Assembly: GCF_004339665.1 (NCBI RefSeq)
Contig: NZ_SMMU01000006.1
Span: 1-64,000 of the forward strand
Direction of reading: 5' to 3'
DNA: 64,000 nucleotides
Source: Azotobacter chroococcum
GTDB lineage: Bacteria; Pseudomonadota; Gammaproteobacteria; Pseudomonadales; Pseudomonadaceae
Notes under the pieces: generated by a model
Databases searched by the model: none
What the model saw: only the letters and a program-made list of their open reading frames with translations
What the model was told of the DNA's origin: nothing
Program-made: the position numbers and the translations under genes
In this document: one piece after another, positions 1 to 8,930 of the stretch
Numbering within the stretch: position 1 is the stretch's first letter
How the letters are laid out: every line of letters begins with the position of its first letter

Positions 1-52
1 TTTGTATGCGGGACCATTCCCTGTCGCTCAGTCGGCTTCTGTCAGTCATGGC

Positions 53-78
53 AAAAGCCCAGTTTTAGCACTGGGCTT
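53..78 (-). terminator. Probable Rho-independent terminator, minus strand
   Basis: AAGCCCAGT (55-63) and ACTGGGCTT (70-78) form a perfect 9-bp stem with a 6-base loop. Read on the minus strand the stem runs into TTTT, so it would end a transcript arriving from the right. No minus-strand gene is seen just upstream, so a short unrecognised RNA or a bidirectional role is possible. Confidence 0.45.
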
Positions 79-467
79 GCGTCAACAGAACCTAGTTCAA
101 TAACGCTTTTTCACTTCATGAATGGTTAATTTATTTTTAAATAAAGTCTTCACATGGTTGCCTTGCTATCGATTGGCATGCAATGTGCCTCTGTTGAATG
201 GTCGATAATTTCCTGTAATATCTTGAAATACTTTTCAGGGGCTTTGGAATGCCCATTGAAGACCCCCGGAAGAAAACATTTTTTTCACAAATGAGGTGAA
301 GGCAAGCTCGTTGGAAGTGCCATGCGCGCTCTTTGGCGTGCGCAGCGTTATTTCCCGGGCAGGCAGCAAGACGCATGTCGTCAGTCTAGAGATTCTCCTT
401 AACGGGATTCGCCGGTAACGGCATCAAAGTGGATCAGGTAGAGAAATGGCTTGTCTTGACCGGACAC

Positions 468-497
468 GTCATTCGGAGGCTTTTGTTTTCGAATGAC
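468..497. promoter_or_regulatory. Inverted repeat upstream of dabA
   Basis: GTCATTCG (468-475) and CGAATGAC (490-497) are perfect 8-base arms around a 14-base centre, about 75 bases before the dabA start. The layout fits an operator or a leader hairpin for the dab-sulP genes. No LysR-type regulator (as accompanies some dab loci) is encoded inside the window, so the assignment is a guess. Confidence 0.3.
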
Positions 498-570
498 CGG
501 CAAGGCGTGGCTTTGTTCCATCTTTCTGCAGGCCATTTGAAGTATGCCGATGGCCTCTGGAGATAAATCG

Positions 571-3081
571 ATGTCCGCTAGAGCAGAAAATCCAGTGCAG
601 TCCGGTAGTTTTGATGAGACGGCTGTATTGCACGAGCTTGAACATTATCTTCCGAAACAAGCTCCCTTGAAGGATTTCGTTCACCACAATACCTTGCATG
701 CATTTCAGGATTCGAAGTTTCACGACGCGGCGCGCAATGCCTCGGGTATCTTCGGATACAGCGTGTCTTTGAAGTTGGATAAATACCGCCGCCTTTATCT
801 CGAGGGAGAAATAAATCCGGACATCCTGGATGGAATAATTGCCGCGCGCAAAGGCGCTCAGTTCGAACTCTGGAAGAACAAGGTCATTGGGGAAAGCTTC
901 GCCCCGCCGCCGCTACCCCGCATCGGTTCCGTGCGGGCGAACTGGAAGAAGATCCAGCGGATCGACCTGGATTCGCTGGTGCATCCGCTGCTGTTCCGCA
1001 TCCTCTGCAGCTATCTCGACCAGGGCATCTCGGTATGGACCTTCCCCTCCAGCGGCGAGGGGTTCCTGAGCGCCATCCGCGAGCTGGAGCGCCACAGCTT
1101 CACCAGCTTCTTCCGCCGCGAGCGGGCACGTGCGCTGCTGCTCGAACAGGACTGCTCCATCGCGGATCTGCTGAAGATCCTGGTGCGCGACGAGGCGCTG
1201 TTCGAGCACTACCTGTTCGACCAGCAGTTCGCCCATCCGGGCTGGTCGGGCATGGTCACGGTGATCGAGGCGCAGCCCGGCACCCTGATCGACAGCCGCA
1301 GGATCACCCTGCGCGAGCTGATCGTCTTCGAGTTGCTCCTCGAGATCGACGCGCTCGACGAGCATTTCGACAAGCGCTGGAGCCCGCTGGTGGCGGAGCT
1401 GGCCGGCGAGCCGCCGGCCATTCTCGCGGACGTGCCGAAGACCGAGCTGCACGAGGTCCTGGCGATCTGGCAGGAAGCGCTGGAGTGGAGCTTCTACGAT
1501 CCCGTGCTGAGCGCCATCCAGCGCCAGCCCACGGAAGGATCGCTGCCGCAGCAAAAGAGCTTCCAGGGCCTGTTCTGCATCGACGACCGCATCTGCTCGT
1601 TTCGCCGGCACATCGAAAGCCTCGATCCGCACTGCGAAACCTACGGGACGCCGGGCTTCTTCGGGGTGGAGTTCTACTTCAAGCCGGAGAACGCCAAGTC
1701 CTACACCAAGGTCTGTCCGGGACCGATCGAGCCCAAATACCTGATCAAGGAAACCGGCAGCCAGGACAGGCGCAAGGCCGAGCCGCACTTCAGCAAGCAC
1801 TCCCATGACCTCTTCGGCGGCTGGGTGATTTCGCAGACCCTCGGCTTCTGGTCGGCCGTCAAGCTTTTCGACAACATCTTCAAGCCCTCGGCGAGCCCCC
1901 TCGGCGCCTCGTCCTTCCGGCACATGGATCGTACGTCCAGCCTGAGCATCCTGAATCGCTCGGCGGACGACCGCGAGGACGGCCTGCAGATCGGCTTCAC
2001 CCTCGAGGAGATGGCCCAGCGCGCGGAGAACCTGCTGGGCAGCATCGGCCTGACCCGCGATTTCGCGCCCATCGTCTACGTGTTCGGGCACGGGGCGAGC
2101 AACACCAACAACCCGCACTACGCCGCCTACGACTGTGGTGCCTGCTCGGGCCGGCCGGGGTCGGTGAACGCGCGGGTGATCTGCTTCATGCTCAACCATC
2201 CGGAGGTGCGGCGGATACTGGCCGGCAAGGGGATCGAGATTCCCGAAGGCACGCAGTTCGTCGGCGCGCTGCACGACACCACCCGCGACGAAATTGCCTT
2301 CTACGACGAATCTTCGCTCAGCCCCGACAACCACGCCCGGCACCAGGCCAATACGGCGGTCTTCGACAAGGCCCTGGCGCTCAACGCCAAGGAGCGCTCG
2401 CGCCGCTTCGCGCTGACCGATAGCCAGCAGCCGCCGGAGCGGGTCCACGAGGCGGTCAAGGCGCGTTCCGTATCGCTGTTCGAGCCGCGTCCCGAGCTGA
2501 ACCACGCGACCAACGCGCTGTGCATCGTCGGACGCCGGGCCTTGAGCCGCAAGCTGTTCCTCGACCGGCGCTCGTTCCTCAACTCCTACGACTACCGCAT
2601 CGACCCGGACGGCAAGTTCCTGCTCGGCATCCTGCGCGCTGCGGCGCCGGTCTGCGGCGGCATCAACCTGGAATACTTCTTCTCCCACGTGGACAACCAG
2701 AAGCTGGGGGCGGGCAGCAAGCTGCCGCACAACGTGATGGGCCTGATCGGCGTGGCCAACGGCAACGACGGCGACCTGCGCCCCGGCCTGCCGAGCCAGA
2801 TGATCGAGGTGCACCACCCGGTGCGGATGATGATCGTCGTCGAGCAGTTCCCCGAGGTGGTCTTGAACACCATCCAGCAGCAGCCGGCCACCTGGGAATG
2901 GTTCGCCAACGAATGGCTGAACCTCACGGTCGTCCATCCCGAGAGCCATGAGCTGTTTCGCTTCAAGGACGGCAGCTTCGCGCCGTATCGCCCGCTGACC
3001 GAGCGGATCGAGGCTGCTACCGATCTCGAGAAACTCTTCGAAACCCAGGCGGACAACCTGCCTGTTCTCGCGTTGAGCTAG
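571..3081 (+). CDS. dabA: DabA-type inorganic carbon transporter subunit (DUF2309)
   Basis: The 836-residue protein belongs to the DUF2309/DabA family, the cytoplasmic carbonic-anhydrase-like subunit of a two-part pump that converts CO2 to bicarbonate vectorially. The four expected zinc-site residues can be placed: Cys336 and Asp338 in a CIDDR motif, His507 in FGHG and Cys522 in DCGAC, with the same 15-residue His-Cys spacing as in characterised DabA. The start at 571 is preferred over an in-frame ATG at 544 because GGAG sits 8 bases before it. dabB follows after 9 bases. The first ~300 bases are AT-richer than the rest. There are no membrane helices, as expected; DabB supplies the membrane part. 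Confidence 0.88.
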   Translation: MSARAENPVQSGSFDETAVLHELEHYLPKQAPLKDFVHHNTLHAFQDSKFHDAARNASGIFGYSVSLKLDKYRRLYLEGEINPDILDGIIAARKGAQFELWKNKVIGESFAPPPLPRIGSVRANWKKIQRIDLDSLVHPLLFRILCSYLDQGISVWTFPSSGEGFLSAIRELERHSFTSFFRRERARALLLEQDCSIADLLKILVRDEALFEHYLFDQQFAHPGWSGMVTVIEAQPGTLIDSRRITLRELIVFELLLEIDALDEHFDKRWSPLVAELAGEPPAILADVPKTELHEVLAIWQEALEWSFYDPVLSAIQRQPTEGSLPQQKSFQGLFCIDDRICSFRRHIESLDPHCETYGTPGFFGVEFYFKPENAKSYTKVCPGPIEPKYLIKETGSQDRRKAEPHFSKHSHDLFGGWVISQTLGFWSAVKLFDNIFKPSASPLGASSFRHMDRTSSLSILNRSADDREDGLQIGFTLEEMAQRAENLLGSIGLTRDFAPIVYVFGHGASNTNNPHYAAYDCGACSGRPGSVNARVICFMLNHPEVRRILAGKGIEIPEGTQFVGALHDTTRDEIAFYDESSLSPDNHARHQANTAVFDKALALNAKERSRRFALTDSQQPPERVHEAVKARSVSLFEPRPELNHATNALCIVGRRALSRKLFLDRRSFLNSYDYRIDPDGKFLLGILRAAAPVCGGINLEYFFSHVDNQKLGAGSKLPHNVMGLIGVANGNDGDLRPGLPSQMIEVHHPVRMMIVVEQFPEVVLNTIQQQPATWEWFANEWLNLTVVHPESHELFRFKDGSFAPYRPLTERIEAATDLEKLFETQADNLPVLALS

Positions 3082-3090
3082 GGAGCTGCC

Positions 3091-4959
3091 ATGGCCGCCA
3101 TACTGCAGATCTTCATCTTTCTACCGCTGCTCGGGTTTCTGATCAGCCTGACCCATCCGGAACGGGACGAGACGCGGATTTCCCGCACCGCCCTCATCAC
3201 GGTCGGCGCTCATCTGGCCGGCTTCAACCTGTTTTTGCTGTATTGGGCGTTCCGCGGCTTTCCCACCCTGGAGCTGAAGGATTTCGTGCTGTTCCAGACA
3301 GAAAGCTACGAGTTCTACATCGACTTCCTGTTCGACCGGATCACCGCGACCTACATGTTCGTCGGCGCCTTCCTGACCTTCATGGTGCTGCTCTACAGCC
3401 GTCACTACATGCACCGCGAGGCGGGCTACAAGCGCTTCTTCAGCACGGTGCTGTTCTTCTATGCCGGCTACAACATGGTGGTTTTCTCCGGAAACATGGA
3501 AACCATGTTCACCGGCTGGGAAATGCTGGGGATCACCTCGTTCCTGCTGATCGCCTTCTACCGGGACCGCTACCTGCCGGTGAAGAACGCGGTCAAGGTG
3601 TTCTCCATCTACCGGATCGGCGATGTCGGCCTGCTGCTGGCCATGTGGATGATGCATAACCTCTTCCACGAGAACGTCAGCTTCCACATGCTCGAAGACC
3701 AGGCCTTCGTGCTCGAACACCTGCAGCCGCATGCCTTCGTTGGCGTCGTCATCGGGTTGATGATCCTGGTGGCCGCCGCCGCCAAGTCGGCGCAGCTGCC
3801 GTTCTCCAGCTGGTTGCCGCGGGCCATGGAGGGACCGACGCCATCGAGCGCGATCTTCTACGGCTCCCTGTCGGTGCACATCGGGGTCTTCCTGCTGCTG
3901 CGCACCGCGCCGCTCTGGCGTGATCAGCTGTTCGTCTGCCTGGTCATCGGCCTTCTGGGCTTTACCACCAGCGTCGTCGCGACGGTGATCGCCCGCTCGC
4001 AATCGGCGATCAAGAGCCAGATCGCCTATGCCTCCATCGCCCAAATCGGCCTGATCTTCATCGAGATCGCCGCCGGCTTCGACACCCTGGCCCTGGTGCA
4101 CTTCGCCGGGAACGCCTTCCTGCGCACCTATCAGCTGCTGGTTTCGCCGTCGGTGGTGACCTATCTGATCCGCGAGCAGTTCTACAACTTCGTGCCGCGG
4201 GAACACCATGCCAGATGGGTGCTGCCCAAGAAGTTCGTGTATTCCCTCTATATGCTTTCGGTGCGGGAATTCGATCTGGATGCCTTCATGTACCGCAAGT
4301 TGTGGAATCCCATGAAGAGCTTGGGGCGGCGTTTGAACTTTCTGACCTTCTGGCGGGCCGTCGGTATTTTCGTGCCGGTCTATCTGCTGGGTTTGTTTGG
4401 GGTCTATAACCGTGAAGTATTGCCTGTCGCGGTCACGGAAGTGCTGCCGGTGATCTTCGCGTCGATGGCGGCAGTATTGGTGCTCAAGTCCTTTACCGAG
4501 CGCAAGCGCGCCCGCATGACCTGGCTGCTGGCGATCATGACGCACTTCTGGATCGCCCTGGCCACGTCTTTCAATGCCAACTTCGACTTCAGCGAAAGTT
4601 ATATCTACCTGAGCGGCGTCGCCCTGGCGGGGATCGTCGGATTTCTGTGCCTGCGGCGACTCAAGCATTTCGAAGGCGATATCGATCTCGACCGCTTTCA
4701 TGGCCATTCCCGCCAGCATCCGAAGATCGCTTTCGTATTCCTGCTCTGTTGTCTGTGCGCCACCGGTTTTCCGATCAGTCCCACGTTCATCGGCGAAGAC
4801 CTGATGTTCGCGCATATCAAGGAAGGGCAGGTCGGTCTGGCCTTTTTGACCAGCTTCAGTTTCGTCCTGGTCGGTCTGTCGATCATCCGCATTTATGCGC
4901 GGGTATTTCTCGGGCCGCATGCCAAGTCGGTCTATGAGGTGGCGTACAAGTCTTCCTGA
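3091..4959 (+). CDS. dabB: DabB-type membrane subunit (NuoL/MrpA-like, PF00361)
   Basis: A 622-residue polytopic protein of the proton-conducting NADH-dehydrogenase-L family. The central block has the family's conserved charged helix region (GWEMLGITSFLLIAFY and, further on, AKSAQLPFSSWLPRAMEGPTP in the antiporter-fold core). Next to dabA, and without other Nuo or Mrp subunits, it is best read as DabB, which couples proton flow to DabA. A GGGAG ribosome site lies 5 bases before the ATG. It is somewhat longer than typical DabB, with extra helices toward the C-terminus. The last third is less GC-rich than the middle. An orphan Nuo/Mrp-like antiporter is the alternative, but the partner gene makes DabB likely. 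Confidence 0.83.
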   Translation: MAAILQIFIFLPLLGFLISLTHPERDETRISRTALITVGAHLAGFNLFLLYWAFRGFPTLELKDFVLFQTESYEFYIDFLFDRITATYMFVGAFLTFMVLLYSRHYMHREAGYKRFFSTVLFFYAGYNMVVFSGNMETMFTGWEMLGITSFLLIAFYRDRYLPVKNAVKVFSIYRIGDVGLLLAMWMMHNLFHENVSFHMLEDQAFVLEHLQPHAFVGVVIGLMILVAAAAKSAQLPFSSWLPRAMEGPTPSSAIFYGSLSVHIGVFLLLRTAPLWRDQLFVCLVIGLLGFTTSVVATVIARSQSAIKSQIAYASIAQIGLIFIEIAAGFDTLALVHFAGNAFLRTYQLLVSPSVVTYLIREQFYNFVPREHHARWVLPKKFVYSLYMLSVREFDLDAFMYRKLWNPMKSLGRRLNFLTFWRAVGIFVPVYLLGLFGVYNREVLPVAVTEVLPVIFASMAAVLVLKSFTERKRARMTWLLAIMTHFWIALATSFNANFDFSESYIYLSGVALAGIVGFLCLRRLKHFEGDIDLDRFHGHSRQHPKIAFVFLLCCLCATGFPISPTFIGEDLMFAHIKEGQVGLAFLTSFSFVLVGLSIIRIYARVFLGPHAKSVYEVAYKSS

Positions 4960-5037
4960 TTCGTTGAAAAGTTTGGCGAGAGATATCCATCACGAGCATT
5001 TGAAAGTGCCTGTAAATATCCAAGGAGTCATTGCCTT

Positions 5038-6636
5038 ATGAAAGCGTGTGCAATTCCAGAAGACGGCCTGAAAGGCCTCAAGCAAAATTGGCGCAGCGAT
5101 GTGGTATCGGGATTCCTGGTATTCCTGCTGGCGCTTCCCTTGAGTCTCGGCATCGCCAAGGCCAGCGAATTCCCGCCGGCCATGGGCGTGTTGACCGCCA
5201 TGATCGGCGGCCTGTTCGTCAGTCTGTTCGCCGGCTCGCGGCTCACCATCAAGGGACCGGCCGCCGGCCTGATCACCATCTGCGCCGGTGCCGTCGTCGA
5301 GTTCGGCGGTGGCGCCGAGGGCTGGCACCTGGCGCTCGGGGCGATCTTCGTGGCGGCCGTGCTGCAGATGCTGTTCGGCTTCCTGCGCTTCGGCGCCCTG
5401 AGCGACTTCTTCCCGCACTCGGTGGTGCACGGCATGCTGGCGGCGATCGGCCTGATCATCTTCGCCAAGCAGATCCACGTGCTGCTCGGCATCGATCCGG
5501 CCACCCTCAAGGGACTCGAGCTGGTCGAGTTGTTCGAGCGGATTCCTGCCTCGATCATGCACGCCGATTCCCACGTGGCCCTGGTGGGGGTCGTCAGCCT
5601 GGCGATCATCTTCGGCATGCCCTTGCTGAAGATTCCGGGTCTGAAGAAGGTTCCCGCGCCGATGCTGGTCCTGCTGGTGGCCGTGCCCATGGCCCTGATC
5701 ATGGATTTCAGGCACACCGAGCCGGTGTTCGACATGGTGACCATCGGCAGCTTCTGGTCCAACGTCGGGCTGAACGTGGACTTTTCCCTGATCGGCACCG
5801 CGGTGTTCTGGAAGTACGTGCTGATGTTCCTCTTCATCGGCAGCCTGGAGTCCCTGCTGACGGTCAAGGCCGTCGATGGACTGGACCCCTGGAAGCGGGC
5901 GTCGAATTTCAACCAGGACCTGGTCGCAGTGGGCGCGGGTAACGCCCTGTCCGGGCTGCTGGGCGGCCTGCCGATGATTTCCGAGGTGGCGCGCAGCTCG
6001 GCTAACGTCAGCTTCGGCGCCCGCAGCCGCTGGAGCAACTTCTTCCACGGCCTGTGCCTGTTCATCGCCATGCTGCTGTTCATCCCGGTCATCGAGATGA
6101 TCCCCAATGCGGCCCTGGCGGCGCTGCTGATCGCCGTGGGCTACCGGCTGGCCTCGCCCCATGAGTTCTTCAAGGTCTACCGCATCGGCGCCGAGCAGTT
6201 GGTCATCTTCGTCGTGACCGTGCTGGTGACGCTGTCCACCGACCTGCTGATCGGCGTCGGGGCCGGCATCGCCACGGAGCTGGCGTTCAACCTGGCGCAC
6301 CGGGTGCCGTTCGGCAACTTCTTCAAGGCCCGCTACGCGCGCTCCCGGCAGGCCGGCGAACAGCGGATCACGGTCGGCGGGGCGGCGATCTTCTCCAATC
6401 TGCTGGGCTTCAAGAAGCTGTTCAGCCAGATCGACCGCAGCACCAGGGTGACCCTGGATTTCTCCGAGGCCCATCTGGTGGACCACACCTTCATGGAGTT
6501 CCTGAGCCACCTCAGGGAGGAGTTCGAACATGCCGGCGGGGCGCTGATCGTCACCGGCTTCGAGCGCTTCAAGCCGTTCTCGGACCATCCGCTGGCGGCC
6601 CGCAAGCGCCTGCCCGGCAATGTCCAGCTGGCCTGA
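5038..6636 (+). CDS. SulP-family anion transporter with STAS domain
   Basis: A 532-residue SulP/SLC26 permease. The N-terminal half starts with the typical GFLVFLLALPLSLGIAKASE helix and carries the GSRLTIKGPAAGLI segment. A STAS domain occupies about residues 440-520 (VTLDFSEAHLVDHTFMEFL). AAGGAG lies 10 bases before the ATG. Only 78 bases separate it from dabB, and all three genes face the same way, so co-transcription is likely. SulP members carry bicarbonate, sulfate or dicarboxylates. Neighbouring dabAB favours bicarbonate by inference; sulfate remains possible. No carbonic anhydrase gene is nearby. Confidence 0.8.
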   Translation: MKACAIPEDGLKGLKQNWRSDVVSGFLVFLLALPLSLGIAKASEFPPAMGVLTAMIGGLFVSLFAGSRLTIKGPAAGLITICAGAVVEFGGGAEGWHLALGAIFVAAVLQMLFGFLRFGALSDFFPHSVVHGMLAAIGLIIFAKQIHVLLGIDPATLKGLELVELFERIPASIMHADSHVALVGVVSLAIIFGMPLLKIPGLKKVPAPMLVLLVAVPMALIMDFRHTEPVFDMVTIGSFWSNVGLNVDFSLIGTAVFWKYVLMFLFIGSLESLLTVKAVDGLDPWKRASNFNQDLVAVGAGNALSGLLGGLPMISEVARSSANVSFGARSRWSNFFHGLCLFIAMLLFIPVIEMIPNAALAALLIAVGYRLASPHEFFKVYRIGAEQLVIFVVTVLVTLSTDLLIGVGAGIATELAFNLAHRVPFGNFFKARYARSRQAGEQRITVGGAAIFSNLLGFKKLFSQIDRSTRVTLDFSEAHLVDHTFMEFLSHLREEFEHAGGALIVTGFERFKPFSDHPLAARKRLPGNVQLA

Positions 6637-7054
6637 GCGGGCCTTTCTGCCGGCGCTGAAGGCGCTCTGCGCCTCGCCCGGCCACGACTGCTGATCCATC
6701 GGCCAGGGATGGCCTTTTCCCTATCTGTTGCTGCATGCGGCAGCTTTCCCAACGCCCTCCCGGCGCCGTGCTGGCTTTTTCATGGCAACGCCTTCCGGTG
6801 CCGATGCGTGCGCGCTCGAGGAAACTCCAGGGCGTTCCGCTCGGTCTACCCCGGTGTTCCCTGGTTCGCGGCAGCGCCCGGGCAGGCCGTTCGTTCGGCT
6901 TGGTCGGGAGGCGATTTCCTGACGCTGAAACGGGCACAGACTATCTTTTTGCTACAGCACTGCGGTTTTCATGGCGGGACCGCTTGTGGGTGGGCGGGGC
7001 GTCCCGCCGCAGCCGCGGCGGTTCGCTCCGAAAGCCTTCGGACGGAGGAAGCTT
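6637..7054. other. Intergenic region, sulP to glycosyltransferase
   Basis: A 418-base stretch without an acceptable gene. It holds a probable terminator at 6701-6718. Several open frames cross it but none has a good ribosome site or a recognisable product. A promoter for the next operon should lie in its right half; no clear -35/-10 pair is seen. Confidence 0.5.
6701..6718 (+). terminator. Probable terminator of dabA-dabB-sulP
   Basis: GGCCA (6701-6705) and TGGCC (6710-6714) form a short GC-rich stem with a GGGA loop, followed directly by TTTT. The stem is only 5 bp, so efficiency is uncertain, but its position 65 bases after the sulP stop fits. Confidence 0.4.
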
Positions 7055-8170
7055 GTGCACATTGCCGATATGACCATGTTCTATGCCCCCGCCAGCGGTG
7101 GCGTGCGCACCTATCTGGAGGCCAAGCACCGTCGCCTGCGGCTGTACTCCGGGGTGCGTCACAGCGTGCTGGTGCCTGGTGCCGGTTACCGCGAGCAGGC
7201 CGGCGTCTACGAGGTGCCTTCGCCGCTGCTGCCGTTCGGCAACGGCTATCGCTTTCCCCTGCGCCGCGCGCCCTGGCGCCAGCAGCTGCAGCGCCTGCAG
7301 CCCGACCTGATCGAGGTCGGCGATCCCTATCTGACCGCCTGGGCGGCGCTGGATGCCGGCCGGCGTCTGGACATCCCGGTGATCGGCTTCTACCACTCGG
7401 ACCTGCCGCGGCTGGCGACCAAGCGTGTCGGCGCCTGGTGCGGCGGCCGGGTGAACGACTACGTGGCATACCTCTACGGCCAGTTCGACCGGGTGCTGGC
7501 GCCCAGCCGGATCATGGCGGAGAAACTCTTGCGCCTGGGCGTGCAGGACGTGTTCGTGCAGCCCCTGGGGGTCGATCTGGAGGTCTTCCAGCCGGCGCGG
7601 CGCGATCCGGGCCTCAAGCGCGAGCTGGGTCTTGCCGAGGAGGCCCGGCTGCTGGTCTTCGCCGGCCGCGGGGCGCGCGAGAAGAACCTGCACATTCTGC
7701 TGGAGACCGTCCGGCGCCTCGGGCCGCCTTACCATCTGCTGCTGGTCGGCGCCGACATGCCGCGGCGGGTGCCGGACAACGTCACGGTGATCAACCAGTT
7801 CCAGCCGGCCGCCGCGGTGGCCCGGCTGATGGCCAGCAGCGACGTGCTGCTGCACGCCGGCGACCAGGAAACCTTCGGCCTGGTGGTGCTGGAGGCGATG
7901 GCCTGCGGCATTCCGGTGATCGCCGCGCGTGCCGGGGCATTGGCCGAGATCGTGCCGTTCAGCGCCGGCCGCCTGTGTCGGCCCAATGACGCGCGGGCCA
8001 TGGCCGCGACCGTGCGCGAGCTGTTCGAGGGCGATGTCGCGCGGCTGGGACGTCAGGCGCGTCAGCACGTCGAGGCCCACCATGCCTGGGATGCCGTGGT
8101 CGCCGGCCTGCTTGCCCATTACCATGCCGTGCTGGGCACGGCCGAGCTGCCGGTCGCCGTGAATGTCTGA
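7055..8170 (+). CDS. GT4-family glycosyltransferase
   Basis: A 371-residue GT-B fold glycosyltransferase of family 4. The C-terminal half carries the nucleotide-sugar site: FAGRGAREKNLHILLE near residue 210 and EAMACGIPVIAARAGALAE near residue 290, with the E-x7-E signature. The N-terminal acceptor domain starts with a glycine-rich SGGVRTYLEAK loop. The start is taken at GTG 7055 because GGAGG lies 6 bases before it; an in-frame upstream ATG (6971) has no ribosome site. The 3' end overlaps the next gene by 8 bases. Together with the two genes after it, a lipid- or cell-surface-linked sugar product is likely, but the substrate cannot be read from the sequence. Confidence 0.82.
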   Translation: MHIADMTMFYAPASGGVRTYLEAKHRRLRLYSGVRHSVLVPGAGYREQAGVYEVPSPLLPFGNGYRFPLRRAPWRQQLQRLQPDLIEVGDPYLTAWAALDAGRRLDIPVIGFYHSDLPRLATKRVGAWCGGRVNDYVAYLYGQFDRVLAPSRIMAEKLLRLGVQDVFVQPLGVDLEVFQPARRDPGLKRELGLAEEARLLVFAGRGAREKNLHILLETVRRLGPPYHLLLVGADMPRRVPDNVTVINQFQPAAAVARLMASSDVLLHAGDQETFGLVVLEAMACGIPVIAARAGALAEIVPFSAGRLCRPNDARAMAATVRELFEGDVARLGRQARQHVEAHHAWDAVVAGLLAHYHAVLGTAELPVAVNV

Positions 8171-8930
8171 ACGCCATCTGTTGCTGGTATTGCACGATGT
8201 CGCCCCGCAAACCTGGGCCGACTATCAGCGTTTCGTCGAGATGGTGGATGCCCTGGGCAATGTGCCCGTCACCTGGCTGGTGGTGCCGGATTTCCATCGC
8301 CGCCAGCCGCTGACGGCCCACGCCGAGCTGTGCCGGCAGCTCGATGCACGGCTGGCGCGCGGCGACGAGCTGGCCCTGCACGGCTACCACCACGACGACG
8401 ACGCACCGCCGCCGCGCACGCCGCGGGACTGGCTGATGCGCCGCGTCTATACCCGCGAAGGCGAGTTCTACCGGCTCGACCAGGCGCAGGCGCGGCAGCG
8501 TCTGGAGCAGGGCATGGAGGTGTTCCGCCGCTGTGGCTGGCCGCTGCACGGCTTCGTTCCCCCCGCCTGGCTGATGAGCGAGGGCACCCGCCTGGCCCTG
8601 CGGGAAACCCCGCTGCGCTATACCAGCGACCTGCGCCATCTCTACCGGTTGCCGGATTTCCAGGCCATCGACGCCCCCGGCCTGACCTGGAGCGCCCGCA
8701 GCCGCTGGCGCCGCGGGCTGTCCCGGCTGGTCTGCGCGGGGCTCGCCGCCTGTCATCGGCGGGCGCCGCTGCTGCGCCTGGGGCTGCATCCGGTGGACAT
8801 GCGCCACGACTTCTCCCGCCGCTACTGGGTGGAGCTGCTCGTGCGCCTGCTGGAGGAGGGGCGCCAGCCGCTGACCAAGATCGGCTGGCTGAATCGGCAG
8901 TCGCCGCAGCTGCCGGGTGCTGGCGCATGA
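8163..8930 (+). CDS. DUF2334 / polysaccharide-deacetylase-like protein
   Basis: A 255-residue protein of the DUF2334 family, related to NodB-type carbohydrate deacetylases. The family signatures are LLVLHDVAP at the N-terminus (metal-binding Asp), ELALHGYHHDD near residue 75 (metal-binding His pair) and a late LGLHPVDMRH motif. It has no signal peptide, so it acts in the cytoplasm or at the inner membrane face. Its start overlaps the glycosyltransferase stop by 8 bases and its stop overlaps the next start (ATGA), so the three proteins are translationally coupled. It may remove an acyl group from the product of the preceding glycosyltransferase; that role is inferred. Confidence 0.72.
   Translation: MSERHLLLVLHDVAPQTWADYQRFVEMVDALGNVPVTWLVVPDFHRRQPLTAHAELCRQLDARLARGDELALHGYHHDDDAPPPRTPRDWLMRRVYTREGEFYRLDQAQARQRLEQGMEVFRRCGWPLHGFVPPAWLMSEGTRLALRETPLRYTSDLRHLYRLPDFQAIDAPGLTWSARSRWRRGLSRLVCAGLAACHRRAPLLRLGLHPVDMRHDFSRRYWVELLVRLLEEGRQPLTKIGWLNRQSPQLPGAGA

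Larger units (their letters stand above)
1..570. other. Upstream non-coding region of dabA
   Basis: No convincing gene is seen in this stretch. It is more AT-rich than the gene cores downstream. It holds a 9-bp perfect hairpin near its left end and an inverted repeat at 468-497. An open frame of 79 codons on the minus strand (137-376) has its only Shine-Dalgarno-like AAGGAG too far from the ATG, so it was not accepted. Confidence 0.6.

Noticed and set aside
137-376. A 79-codon open frame on the minus strand left of dabA
   Set aside because: The only AAGGAG lies more than 20 bases before its ATG, the composition is not protein-like and no family is recognised.
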